DNA from: an uncultured bacterium | GTDB lineage: Bacteria; Planctomycetota; Phycisphaerae; Phycisphaerales; SM1A02 | Direction: 5' to 3' | Length of the DNA stretch: 38,213 bases | NCBI GenBank assembly: GCA_903961015.1 | Contig: CAJCCX010000284.1 | Location: 1 to 38,213, forward strand | Shown here: positions 17,629 through 27,350 of the stretch, one piece after another | Numbering within the stretch: position 1 is the stretch's first letter | Layout: each line of letters starts with the position of its first letter | Notes under the pieces: model-generated | The model's database searches: none | Told to the model about the DNA's origin: nothing | Seen by the model: the letters and a program-made list of their open reading frames with translations, nothing else | Position numbers and translations under genes: made by a program

Positions 17629-17665
17629 AAAAAAGGTCATGATCGCCGCGGTAGCGTTCATGACC
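17629..17665 (-). terminator. intrinsic-terminator-like hairpin in the nusA leader
   Basis: Minus strand GGTCATGA-aCGCtaccgcgGCGa-TCATGACC-TTTTTT; ends about 32 nt upstream of the nusA ATG. Confidence 0.7.
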
Positions 17666-17965
17666 CGTCCGACTGCGCTCGGTCGGTCGATCAACCCATT
17701 CGGGTCTCCGACCAAACGATCGCCTTTGCCGAAACAAAACGCGGATGGACGCCAAAATGCGTCATAAGCGGTTTCGGTTTGCCGATTCGACACGATTCCA
17801 AAAAATACGATGAAAGAAATTCGTAGACATGGTCGTTCTCAAAGTGCGACTGACAAAGGACGGACGGGCAACCGTGGAGGCCATCTCCACGGGATGGACT
17901 ATTATAGCGTGACAACGCCTTTTTTTCAAGTCACTCCCATATTCAAGAGCCGATTCGCTCATAGG

Positions 17966-19936
17966 ATGCTTCAAATGCGGCTTGCAATTTTCAGCTTGTT
18001 CACAGCGATTTCTATTGGAAACGCAGCGATGGCGCAGGGCGGAGCCAAGGATTCTGCAGATGTCGTAAAGGTTCAAGCGATTCCTGCGATGCAAACTGTC
18101 GCTGCGGGAGCTGACCTCCCCGTCGCAATCGTGTTGGAAATCACCCCTGGTTGGCATATCTGGACGAACGATCGTCTTGGAAATGATGATGCTGCAAAAG
18201 GGATTGCCACATTTGATGGTGCCGTCTTTACTTCAATTCAGGCATCAAACGCATGGAAGATTGTCCGTGCAGCAAGCGCGAGCAAACCCGAATGGTTGTC
18301 GACCAAACCAATTGATTCATTCACAGATGTTCGCGCACAGTGGCCTGATTTTCATTCTGTAAAAGCCGATGTGGGCGATGGCATTCAAACCTATCCAGTC
18401 TTTGAAGGACAGGCTGTCATCTTTGTGCCCTTTTCCATCGCCCCAGATGCTCCGCTTGGTCCGCAGACGATTGTTTTCAAGTTGGAGTTTCAAGCGTGTA
18501 CAGCGACGAATTGCGTTGCGCCTTCGACTGTCGAAGTTTCGATGGATGTCGAAGTCAAAGCCGGGTCAGCGAGCGGCGCGCCACCCGCAGTGTTTGCGCA
18601 GTTCGATTCCGAAATATTTTCTCAGATTCATTCTGGAATTGCCCCATCTACGAACATCCAATTTAACTTCTTTGGTTGGGATTTTTCTATCGATCCAAAT
18701 GGAGGTGGTTTTTTCCTCGTCTTGATCATCGCTGCAACTGGCGGACTCTTGTTGAACTTCACACCATGTGTTTTGCCTGTGATTCCCCTGAAAATTATGG
18801 GTCTTTCGCGTATCGCCGGAAATCGCCGACGCTGCTTAGTTTTGGGCGCAGCGCTCTCGACTGGCGTGGTCGTCTTCTGGATCTGCTTGGGACTTGCTGT
18901 CTCTCTTCTCAGCGGATTCACGAGTGCGAGCCAACTCTTTCAATATCCACTCTTCACAGTGACTGTTGGATTGATTATTGCCGTGATGGCTGTGGGAATG
19001 TGCGGGTTCTTCGCGATTCAACTTCCGCAGTCGATCGCAGGAATTGATTTCCGACACGACACTTTCGTTGGCTCCATTGGATTCGGCTTAATGACCGCGG
19101 TGCTCTCGACTCCTTGCACTGCGCCTCTGATGGGTGCGGCTGCCGCATGGGCAACGACTCAAAATCCATTGATTGTGTTGATCGTTTTCGGCTCCATTGG
19201 TTTTGGTATGGCGCTGCCCTATTTCATACTCAGCGCTTTTCCCCAACTCGTCAGTCACGTTCCAAAGAGCGGACCGCCGAGTGACGTTGTCAAACAAACA
19301 ATGGGACTGCTGCTCTTGGCGGCGGCGGCATATTTTGTCGGAGCTGGTCTCGCTGGATTTCTTGTTGATCCGCCAAGTCCTCCAACCAATGATTATTGGT
19401 GGATTGTTTCAGCACTGGGAACCATCGCAGGACTCTGGTTGTGCTGGCGCACGCTGAAACTGACAAAAAGTCCGAAATTCCGAAGCATTTTCTGCTCTAT
19501 TGGAATTGCGATTGCCGCCATCAGTGTCAGCGTCGGCTTTCAATTCAGTAACGATGGCATGATCAAATGGGTGTTCTATACCCCTGCTCGTCTGGACACG
19601 ATTCTCAAGAGCGGGGATGCAGTCATGATCGATTTCACAGCGGAGTGGTGTTTGAATTGCAAGACACTCGAGAAGACGGTGCTAGAAAGTGCGAGCGTGC
19701 TTGCTCGATTGAAAGCTGGTGGAATTCAATCGGTGAAAGTCGACCTGACTGGAAACAACATAGATGGACGAACGCTGCTGAAGCAGTATGACCGTGTGAC
19801 GATTCCGCTGCTCGTCATTCTCGATCCCGATGGCAAAGAGATTTTTAAGAGCGACGCCTATACCCCATCTGAAGTTGTGAATGCGATTGACGAGGCGACC
19901 AGCCAAATCAATAAGCCACTTTCGAAAATCAACTGA
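17966..19936 (+). CDS. DsbD-like thiol:disulfide interchange protein with C-terminal thioredoxin domain
   Basis: N-terminal DsbD-alpha/DUF-like domain with FQACTATNCVAP, TM core LLLNFTPCVLPVIPLKI and STPCTAPLMG, thioredoxin IDFTAEWCLNCKTLEK. Confidence 0.93.
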   Translation: MLQMRLAIFSLFTAISIGNAAMAQGGAKDSADVVKVQAIPAMQTVAAGADLPVAIVLEITPGWHIWTNDRLGNDDAAKGIATFDGAVFTSIQASNAWKIVRAASASKPEWLSTKPIDSFTDVRAQWPDFHSVKADVGDGIQTYPVFEGQAVIFVPFSIAPDAPLGPQTIVFKLEFQACTATNCVAPSTVEVSMDVEVKAGSASGAPPAVFAQFDSEIFSQIHSGIAPSTNIQFNFFGWDFSIDPNGGGFFLVLIIAATGGLLLNFTPCVLPVIPLKIMGLSRIAGNRRRCLVLGAALSTGVVVFWICLGLAVSLLSGFTSASQLFQYPLFTVTVGLIIAVMAVGMCGFFAIQLPQSIAGIDFRHDTFVGSIGFGLMTAVLSTPCTAPLMGAAAAWATTQNPLIVLIVFGSIGFGMALPYFILSAFPQLVSHVPKSGPPSDVVKQTMGLLLLAAAAYFVGAGLAGFLVDPPSPPTNDYWWIVSALGTIAGLWLCWRTLKLTKSPKFRSIFCSIGIAIAAISVSVGFQFSNDGMIKWVFYTPARLDTILKSGDAVMIDFTAEWCLNCKTLEKTVLESASVLARLKAGGIQSVKVDLTGNNIDGRTLLKQYDRVTIPLLVILDPDGKEIFKSDAYTPSEVVNAIDEATSQINKPLSKIN

Positions 19937-20244
19937 TGTCTTTTCGATACACAGTCACTCTGACTTTTACCGACCCATCCACCGCCGTGAAGTGGTTGGC
20001 TTGGATGCGCGACGAGCATGCAGCGCAGGTAGTGCAGGCGGGAGCGCAGAATGCAGAAATCATTAAAATTGACGGTGTTTTACTTCGTTGTGAGGCAAGG
20101 TATTCGTTTGCTTCCCGCGCAGAGTTTGATCGCTATGTTCGAGATCACGCCCAGCGACTGCGGGAAGAAGGGCTTCGCCATTTTCCAGCGACACACGAGA
20201 TTCAGTACGAGCGCAGCTGCGGTGAAGTCATCGGTCGCGCTTGA
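19936..20244 (+). CDS. DUF4286-like small protein
   Basis: MSFRYTVTLTFTDPSTAVKWLAWMRDEHAAQVVQAGAQNAEI ... RYVRDHAQRLREEGLRHFP; overlaps dsbD-like stop. Confidence 0.75.
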   Translation: MSFRYTVTLTFTDPSTAVKWLAWMRDEHAAQVVQAGAQNAEIIKIDGVLLRCEARYSFASRAEFDRYVRDHAQRLREEGLRHFPATHEIQYERSCGEVIGRA

Positions 20245-20245
20245 A

Positions 20246-22486
20246 TCATTTCACTTCCAACATTTGATTTTCAATCCACGCGCGTCGCTCGGCGGAAAAC
20301 AGGCGGAGTGGATCGAGCGAAAAGGTTTCGTTCACTTCAAGAGCTGTTTGCAATGCAGCATGCGCTCCTGCACCATCACCCAACTGCTTCAACACCTCGG
20401 CCAAGCGCAACCAACTTTCAGAATGGCGTGGATTCATTGCGAGCAATCTTCGCAGTGCATCCCGTGCGGCCTCCCACGAACCGCTTGATATTTCTGCTTC
20501 GCGAATTGCAATCGTCGAGATCAATAAACGCGCTGCGAATTGACATGACCTAAATGCTTCAACGCTTTGCGCCGATTCGCGTCCGCTGCGAAGCCACGAA
20601 CCAGCCTCATTTGGCAGCGGATCGCACGACGCGGCCGCTTGCCACTGTTCGGCAGCACGGAGTGCATAGCCCGTTCTTTGTGGCCAAATTTGAGATGCTC
20701 GAAAAAGAGATTCCCCTGCTTGCGCCCTTGCATTCGCGAGCAAGACACTCGAACCCTTCTGCGCTTCTTCGTTCAAATGAATCGCTGCCTGCAATGCGAT
20801 TTGATCTTGCCGAACGAACGCGGGCGAAACAACGAAAACCATTCCCAGCGCGCCCACGAGAAAAAAGAATGCGAATGCTGCAAGCGCGATGCGATTCACT
20901 GAAATGCGCTGGTTTCTTTCTCCAGAATTTTTCGCGAGTGCATCGACATCCAAATCGGAGCGATTCCACCATGCTGCGATACCCAAGACCAACCACGCCC
21001 ACAGCGCACTTCCTGGAAGCCAGAACACCATATCGATTTGACCATGGGTCAATACAACTGCGTCAATTCCACACAATCCAATTGCGACTGCACGATCCGC
21101 AGAAACTTTCCCAGTATTCATGATCTTTACGACAGCCCATGTGCTGACTGCTCCTGCGGCCATTCCAGCGAATCTCCAAACATATCCCATGGAATCTAAT
21201 GTTGGCGCTTCAAAGACAATCGAGATAATCGACGAAAGAACCACCACCGCAATTGAAAGTTCGACCACTCCCACCATTGGCGTCGATCGCGACTCTTTTG
21301 ATGAAATCCCAAATTTTTCAGGGGAATATGGTGCGGACCACCACGCAAGAATGAGCTGCAAGATTACAAGACCAATTCCAGCCAGACCAAATGCAATCAT
21401 CCAGTCTGCAAATGCGCCATGAGCGCTCACCACTTCTTCGACGCATTCGATCGGGCGAAATTGCACAAACGACGATTGAAATCCAGCGGGGCCTACGCCA
21501 ATCCACGGCGATGAGAACACGGTTTTTACAGCGCCGACGAAGTAATACCAGCGGAAAAGCAGGCTTTGTTCACCCCATTGCAAGCCGATCATTCCGCGCA
21601 GAATGATTCCACAGATTGCCATGATCGGCAATGCCACAAGAGTCGGACGCGCCAATGCACTCCAATGACGAGCGACAATACTGACAACCAATCCAAGTGC
21701 CAATGCGCTCACTCCGCCTTTCGATCCGCTTGTGATGACCAGACCTGCACAAAGAATGGTGCAGAACCACAACCAAGAACGAGCGGCAACAACTCCTCGC
21801 CCAATCGCTATGTTCGCCATCAATACAGCAGATCCAGCGGCAACGGTCGCAAAGACATTTGCAAATCCAAGCCAACCTGTGGCTTCATTCTGAAATAGCC
21901 GGCGTTCATAAGACAATGTTTGTGGCGAGTTGTGCAACCAACCTTGAGACCTCAAGAAAGCATCACGATTCGCCTTGTAATACTCCACATTCGAGATGTG
22001 CTCACTCGTCAATTGAGCAACCCCTCGCACACACAAGACCACTGCAATTCCTGCGAGTGTTGCGACGATCATCCGCCGCAAAAATGTCGCAGAGCTGCAG
22101 CCAGTTTGTGCGGTCAAGGCGAGAGCGATGGCAATTCCTGCGACCCAAGTCGACCCGCGCCAAAGTTGTTCCGCATCCATGACCCCATGGAACAATCCCA
22201 CCATGATTGCGGGAATGGACGCAAGTGCAATCACAACCCAATTCCAACCGATCGTGTTGGCAGACAGCATCCGACGAAGGAGCAACCATGATGCACTACC
22301 AAATGCCAAAGCATCCAAGAGCACACTTTCAGCAGGTGTTGCGCCGATAAACGGCGAAGCATCGATTGCAGGATCCATATCAAAAATCAATGTCGGAGAA
22401 AATGCGATCAAAACTCTTGCGCTCGCGGCGACCACGATCGCACCAAAAGCAATTCGATCGACAAGAGGTACCGCATCTCGATTCAT
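20246..22486 (-). CDS. O-antigen ligase/polymerase-like membrane protein with C-terminal TPR
   Basis: Polytopic N-terminal two-thirds with WIGVGPAGFQSSFVQFRP Wzy-like loop; C-terminal RHSESWLRLAEVLKQLGDGAGAHAALQTALEVNE TPR. Confidence 0.85.
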   Translation of the reverse strand: MNRDAVPLVDRIAFGAIVVAASARVLIAFSPTLIFDMDPAIDASPFIGATPAESVLLDALAFGSASWLLLRRMLSANTIGWNWVVIALASIPAIMVGLFHGVMDAEQLWRGSTWVAGIAIALALTAQTGCSSATFLRRMIVATLAGIAVVLCVRGVAQLTSEHISNVEYYKANRDAFLRSQGWLHNSPQTLSYERRLFQNEATGWLGFANVFATVAAGSAVLMANIAIGRGVVAARSWLWFCTILCAGLVITSGSKGGVSALALGLVVSIVARHWSALARPTLVALPIMAICGIILRGMIGLQWGEQSLLFRWYYFVGAVKTVFSSPWIGVGPAGFQSSFVQFRPIECVEEVVSAHGAFADWMIAFGLAGIGLVILQLILAWWSAPYSPEKFGISSKESRSTPMVGVVELSIAVVVLSSIISIVFEAPTLDSMGYVWRFAGMAAGAVSTWAVVKIMNTGKVSADRAVAIGLCGIDAVVLTHGQIDMVFWLPGSALWAWLVLGIAAWWNRSDLDVDALAKNSGERNQRISVNRIALAAFAFFFLVGALGMVFVVSPAFVRQDQIALQAAIHLNEEAQKGSSVLLANARAQAGESLFRASQIWPQRTGYALRAAEQWQAAASCDPLPNEAGSWLRSGRESAQSVEAFRSCQFAARLLISTIAIREAEISSGSWEAARDALRRLLAMNPRHSESWLRLAEVLKQLGDGAGAHAALQTALEVNETFSLDPLRLFSAERRAWIENQMLEVK

Positions 22487-22509
22487 CGTCCACTATCGTA
22501 TAGAAACCT

Positions 22510-23133
22510 ATGGCTCCCCTTATGCAGCGTCCCGCCATCACCGTCTACTGTGCAAGCGCACGCGGAATCAATCAAGACTTTCTCGCCGCTGCGCGAATCT
22601 TCGGCGAAGCACTCGGCGAATCTGGCATGAATTTGGTGTATGGAGGAGGCGGCATTGGATTGATGGGAGAGTTGGCGCGAAGCGCGCAGAAGTCAGGTGC
22701 GCATGTCACAGGCATTATCACCGAACAATTTCTGCAACTCGAACAAGGTTGGACTGGATGCGACGAAATGATTGTCGTTGATTCAATGAGAGAAAGAAAG
22801 CGTCAATTAGAGGAGCGCGGAGCAGGATTCGCAATCTTGGCTGGAGGTCTTGGAACATGGGAAGAGTTTTTCGAAACATTCGTCGGCCGTGTCATCGGGA
22901 GACATTCCAAACCAATTGGATTGCTCAACACAAATGGATTTGCGGATCCGCTATGGGAACTTGTCAGCCATGGAGTCGATCATGGATTTGTTCGCAGTGC
23001 AGCTCGTGAATTAATGTGGATGGAATCGGATCCTCATACGCTTGCCAAGCGATTGCATACTGCTATGACAACGACCGTTGTAGAGCCACACGACCCGAAG
23101 ATTTTTCTTCCAATGCACGGACCGCAAGGATGA
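22510..23133 (+). CDS. LOG-family (TIGR00730) cytokinin riboside 5'-monophosphate phosphoribohydrolase-like
   Basis: ITVYCASARGIN, LVYGGGGIGLMGELA, ERKRQLEERGAGFAILAGGLGTWEEFFE (variant of PGGxGTxxE). Confidence 0.92.
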   Translation: MAPLMQRPAITVYCASARGINQDFLAAARIFGEALGESGMNLVYGGGGIGLMGELARSAQKSGAHVTGIITEQFLQLEQGWTGCDEMIVVDSMRERKRQLEERGAGFAILAGGLGTWEEFFETFVGRVIGRHSKPIGLLNTNGFADPLWELVSHGVDHGFVRSAARELMWMESDPHTLAKRLHTAMTTTVVEPHDPKIFLPMHGPQG

Positions 23134-23146
23134 ACGGACAAGGGCG

Positions 23147-23998
23147 ATGAACCGCGAAGATGTACTTCCAATACAAATCGGGATGATCGCAGGCAGCGGA
23201 ATGCTTCCGATCTTGGTTGCAGATGGAATTCGCGCCACGGGTCGAAAAGTGGTCTGCATAGGCCTTCGCGATCAATTTGATGCTGCCCTTCCAGACCACT
23301 GCGATGTCTTTTCCACTGCTGGAGTGCTGCAAATCGGCAAATGGATCCGAATTCTTCGGCGGGCAAAAATCGAAGAAACCGTGATGGTTGGTCGAGTCGG
23401 CAAAGCACGGATGTACGAGCCTTTTCGAGTTCTTCGCCAACTGCCCGATCTTCGTGCCGCTCTGCTTTACTATCGACGCCTGAGGTTCGATCGACGAAGT
23501 CACGTGCTGCTCAGCGCGGTCGCCGATGAACTTGCAACAAGCGGAGTACGACTCATCGACTCGACCACATATATCCCAGAACATCTCGCAACGATCGGCT
23601 TGATGGGAAAAGTCAAGTTGAGCGCAGTCCAACAACGCGATGTTGACTTCGCATGGCCAATGTTGAGATCAATTGCAAATCTTGGAGTTGGCCAAGCGAT
23701 CACTGTGCGTGAGTGCGATGTGATCGCTGTCGAAGCAATGGAAGGAACAGATGCGATGATCGATCGTACTGCGCAACTTTGCAGAACTGGCGGATGGGCT
23801 CTGTTGAAAACCGCACACGATTCTCATGACATGCGAGCGGATGTTCCAACTGTTGGCGTTCCAACACTCGAAAGGCTTGCGAGTGCGGGAGGACGCATGC
23901 TTGTGCTTGGAGCAGGACGAGTCATCATGCTTGAAAAACCTCGCATGATCGAAGTTGCAGATCGACTGGGAATCGCCCTGCTTGGTGTATCTATATAA
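23147..23998 (+). CDS. lpxI: UDP-2,3-diacylglucosamine diphosphatase LpxI
   Basis: IGMIAGSGMLPILVADGIR ... VGVPTLERLASAGGRMLVLGAGRVIMLEK; full-length LpxI-like. Confidence 0.92.
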   Translation: MNREDVLPIQIGMIAGSGMLPILVADGIRATGRKVVCIGLRDQFDAALPDHCDVFSTAGVLQIGKWIRILRRAKIEETVMVGRVGKARMYEPFRVLRQLPDLRAALLYYRRLRFDRRSHVLLSAVADELATSGVRLIDSTTYIPEHLATIGLMGKVKLSAVQQRDVDFAWPMLRSIANLGVGQAITVRECDVIAVEAMEGTDAMIDRTAQLCRTGGWALLKTAHDSHDMRADVPTVGVPTLERLASAGGRMLVLGAGRVIMLEKPRMIEVADRLGIALLGVSI

Positions 23999-24054
23999 AA
24001 GATGATGGTTGAAAGATTATGAAACGAAGCCGATGAAACGAAGAGCGTGAAATT

Positions 24055-24639
24055 GTGGAATATGTTTCCCGAGCTGGAATTAAATTGGCCCACGCGCTTG
24101 ATGCGTTTCAGATCGATGTCACGGGGTTCGAAGGCGCTGATTTCGGCTGCAATGCTGGCGGTTTCACAGATTGCCTGTTGAAGCGAGGCGCAACGAAAGT
24201 CATCGCCGTCGATACGGGCTATGGCATGCTGGATTGGAAACTTCGCAATGATCCTCGCGTGGATGTTCGCGAAAGAACCAATGTGCTTTATTCTCCAGTC
24301 CCTCCTCAAGGGGTCGACATCGTCGTGCTCGATATGGCGTGGACTCGACAAAGGCATTCGATCCCCGTCGCATTGCGTTGGTTACGCCCGACTGGCTGCA
24401 TCGTGGCGCTGATCAAGCCTCACTATGAGTCGCAGGGAGATGAACGCAAAGCGCTTGTCAAAGGTTGCCTCCCTGCACATATCGCTTCGGATGTGGTCAA
24501 GAGAGTGCTGGCAGAAATGACTGAATTTGGAGTGCAAGTGATCGCCGATTGCCCAAGTCCCCTCGAAGGAGGAGGCGGAAACAGCGAACATTTGGCACTT
24601 CTTCGACTGACAAACAAGACTGCGGTTGAGCGATCGTAA
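24055..24639 (+). CDS. TlyA/FtsJ-type rRNA methyltransferase lacking the S4 domain
   Basis: YVSRAGIKLAHALDAFQIDVTGFEGADFGCNAGGFTDCLLKRGATKVIAVDTGYGMLDWKLRNDPRVDVRERTN matches the TlyA methyltransferase domain. Confidence 0.85.
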   Translation: MEYVSRAGIKLAHALDAFQIDVTGFEGADFGCNAGGFTDCLLKRGATKVIAVDTGYGMLDWKLRNDPRVDVRERTNVLYSPVPPQGVDIVVLDMAWTRQRHSIPVALRWLRPTGCIVALIKPHYESQGDERKALVKGCLPAHIASDVVKRVLAEMTEFGVQVIADCPSPLEGGGGNSEHLALLRLTNKTAVERS

Positions 24640-24641
24640 AA

Positions 24642-24669
24642 ACATGCAAAGGCCCTTATTTTTGTATGT
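24642..24669. repeat. hairpin ACATGCAAA-N10-TTTGTATGT upstream of gyrA
   Basis: 9-bp stem with one G-U pair, between tlyA-like and gyrA. Confidence 0.45.
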
Positions 24670-24728
24670 AAAAGTTGGCGCCAAAGCAGGCAAACTTTGT
24701 CGAAAATGGGTATGATTTTCACTTCGCC

Positions 24729-27338
24729 GTGACCACTGTTCCACCTGCAACTCCAGAACCAAATTCGACGCTCGGTCATGTGATCGATAAGACGATCGAC
24801 CGTGAATTGCACGAGTCATATCTCGTCTATGCAATGAGCACGATTATGGATCGTGCACTTCCAGATGTTCGCGATGGACTCAAGCCATCGCAGCGCCGCA
24901 TTCTTGTCGCGATGCATGATTTAAATCTTTCGCCTGGTCGCAAGCAGATCAAATGCGCAAAGATTTGCGGCGACACAAGCGGAAATTATCACCCGCACGG
25001 TGAGTCCGTCATCTATCCAACGCTTGTGAATCTTGGTCAATCGTGGAAGACGCGCGCACTGTTGATCGACAAGCAAGGAAACTTTGGATCAATCGAAGGT
25101 GATCCGCCCGCAGCGATGCGATATACCGAAGCTCGAATGACTGGCGTTGCAGTTGCGATGCTGGAAGATCTCGACAAAGAAACCGTTGATTTCAAGCCAA
25201 ATTATGACGATCGCTTGATGGAGCCGATGGTTCTTCCAGGCAAGTTTCCAAATCTTCTTGTGAACGGATCGTCTGGAATTGCTGTGGGTATGGCAAGTGC
25301 AATGCCTCCGCACAATCTTGGCGAAATTGCCAATGCCATTGTGGCGACGATCGATAATCCAGACATTGGATTGGATGGACTTCTCGCGCTTGTGCCGGGA
25401 CCTGATTTCCCAACGGGAGGTTCGATCATTGGACGTCGCGGAATTGCAGAGGCGTACGCCACTGGTCGTGGACGGTTGACTGTGCGTGGTCGTATTCGTC
25501 ACGAGACGAAAGACGGACGCAACATGATCATCATCGAAGAGATTCCATATCAAGTAGTGCAAAGCATTCTCATCGAGCGCATTGTCGATGCGAAGAAAGA
25601 CGATCGAATTCCAGATATCGTCGATGTGCGAAATCATTCGGGACGCGATGCACAAACGCGCATTCTGGTTGTGCTTCGCAAGGGAGCAGATCCAGCTGTC
25701 GTCGAACGCCAGCTATACGAATTCACGCCGCTGCAAACGACATACAGCATCATGAATATCGCGCTGGTCAACGGCCAGCCTCGAACGCTCCCCTTCCGCA
25801 ATCTGATTTCGTGCTACATCGATCATCGTTGCACAGTGATCCGTCGCCGCACGGAATTCCAACTTCGCCAAGCGCGACAGCAAGCGCATCGTCTCGAAGG
25901 ACTTGTCTATGCAGTGTGCGACATCGATGCAGTCATTGCAATCATTCGAGCATCGCGTACGCGTGAAGAAGCCATTCAGACTCTCATGGAACGCGCGTTC
26001 CGCATCGCAGAAGATCATCCCAGCGCACATTTGGTTCCAGAGCGCATTGCTATTGCGAGCCGAGTCGGCGCAGGCATCAAATTGACTCGCGTTCAAGCAG
26101 ATGCGATCGGCGCACTGCGACTGATTCAGTTGGTTGGATTGGAAGTCGAAAAACTCGCCAGCGAATTTGCTGCACTTCTGCTTGAAATCGATGGGTTTGA
26201 AAAACTCCTTGGCGATCAATCTCTCGTCTTAAAAATTGTTCGCCAAGATGTGCTCGATATCGCCGAAAAATTTAGCGATCCGCGCCGCACCACCATCGAG
26301 GCGGACGAGGCCGGCGACTTCGATCTCGCAGAACTCATCCAAGAACACGATGTGGCTGTCACCGTCAGCCACGAAGGATTTGTGAAGCGGCTTGCCGTCG
26401 ACACATTCCGCACGCAAGGTCGCGGCGGCGTTGGCGTTCGCGGATCCGATGCGAAGGATGGCGATTACATCGAACGTGTCTTCATCGCCAGCACGCACGA
26501 TGATCTTCTTTGTTTCACCAATACTGGACGCGTCTATCAAATCAAAGTGTGGCAGATCCCCGAAATGTCGCGTACTGCAAAAGGCCGCGCCATCAATAGC
26601 GTGGTCGAATTGAAGGACGGCGAAAGAATGGTTGCCTATCTGCCGATCAAGGACTTCGAACGCAGCGAGGATTATCTTTTCTTCGCATCATCAAGCGGAC
26701 GCGTGAAGCGATCGTCCCTGAAGGATTTCCGAAATGTCAATCGAAGCGGAATCATTTCTGTAAAACTGAATGAAGGCGACCGATTGGTGAATGTCGTGCA
26801 AACACGAGGCAATGATCACATCCTCCTAGCGACTGCAGAAGGAATGTCGATCCGCTTCGATGAAAATGATGCGCGCGTGATGGGCCGTGCCGCTGCTGGA
26901 GTTGCGGGAATCGATCTCGCTGAAAACGATGCCGTCGTTGGTCTTGTTCGCTGCGACGATCAAGCTGCACTCTTCACATGCACAGAACATGGATTCGGCA
27001 AACGAACGTCGATGACCGAATATCTCGTCCATCAAGAAGATGGACAAACACGCGCGCAAGCCCGCGGCGGCAAAGGACGAATCGATATTAAGACAGACGA
27101 GCGAAATGGACGCGTTGTCGCGGTGCATTCAACCCTCGAAGATGATGATTTGATGTTCATCTCGCGTGGAGGAATGATTGTCCGCATCCGCGCAAGCGAA
27201 GTCCGACTCGTAGGTCGAAATACCCTAGGTGTCCGAGTCGTCAAGCTGCAAGAAGACGACGCTCTTGTTGGTGCAGCCTGTTTCGAATCCGGTGAGGTCG
27301 CGGAATCTGAAGCAGCCATTGTGCCACCGACCGAGTGA
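24729..27338 (+). CDS. gyrA: DNA gyrase/topoisomerase IV subunit A (GyrA-like)
   Basis: SYLVYAMSTIMDRALPDVRDGLKPSQRRIL, GNYHPHGESVIYPTLV, QGNFGSIEGDPPAAMRYTEARM; C-terminal beta-pinwheel. GTG start tentative (TTG at 24675 possible). Confidence 0.95.
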   Translation: MTTVPPATPEPNSTLGHVIDKTIDRELHESYLVYAMSTIMDRALPDVRDGLKPSQRRILVAMHDLNLSPGRKQIKCAKICGDTSGNYHPHGESVIYPTLVNLGQSWKTRALLIDKQGNFGSIEGDPPAAMRYTEARMTGVAVAMLEDLDKETVDFKPNYDDRLMEPMVLPGKFPNLLVNGSSGIAVGMASAMPPHNLGEIANAIVATIDNPDIGLDGLLALVPGPDFPTGGSIIGRRGIAEAYATGRGRLTVRGRIRHETKDGRNMIIIEEIPYQVVQSILIERIVDAKKDDRIPDIVDVRNHSGRDAQTRILVVLRKGADPAVVERQLYEFTPLQTTYSIMNIALVNGQPRTLPFRNLISCYIDHRCTVIRRRTEFQLRQARQQAHRLEGLVYAVCDIDAVIAIIRASRTREEAIQTLMERAFRIAEDHPSAHLVPERIAIASRVGAGIKLTRVQADAIGALRLIQLVGLEVEKLASEFAALLLEIDGFEKLLGDQSLVLKIVRQDVLDIAEKFSDPRRTTIEADEAGDFDLAELIQEHDVAVTVSHEGFVKRLAVDTFRTQGRGGVGVRGSDAKDGDYIERVFIASTHDDLLCFTNTGRVYQIKVWQIPEMSRTAKGRAINSVVELKDGERMVAYLPIKDFERSEDYLFFASSSGRVKRSSLKDFRNVNRSGIISVKLNEGDRLVNVVQTRGNDHILLATAEGMSIRFDENDARVMGRAAAGVAGIDLAENDAVVGLVRCDDQAALFTCTEHGFGKRTSMTEYLVHQEDGQTRAQARGGKGRIDIKTDERNGRVVAVHSTLEDDDLMFISRGGMIVRIRASEVRLVGRNTLGVRVVKLQEDDALVGAACFESGEVAESEAAIVPPTE

Positions 27339-27350
27339 TAGGATCACAAC

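Noticed and set aside
16631-17767. 378-aa plus-strand ORF opposite nusA
   Set aside because: Antisense shadow of nusA; no recognisable domain and no signal.
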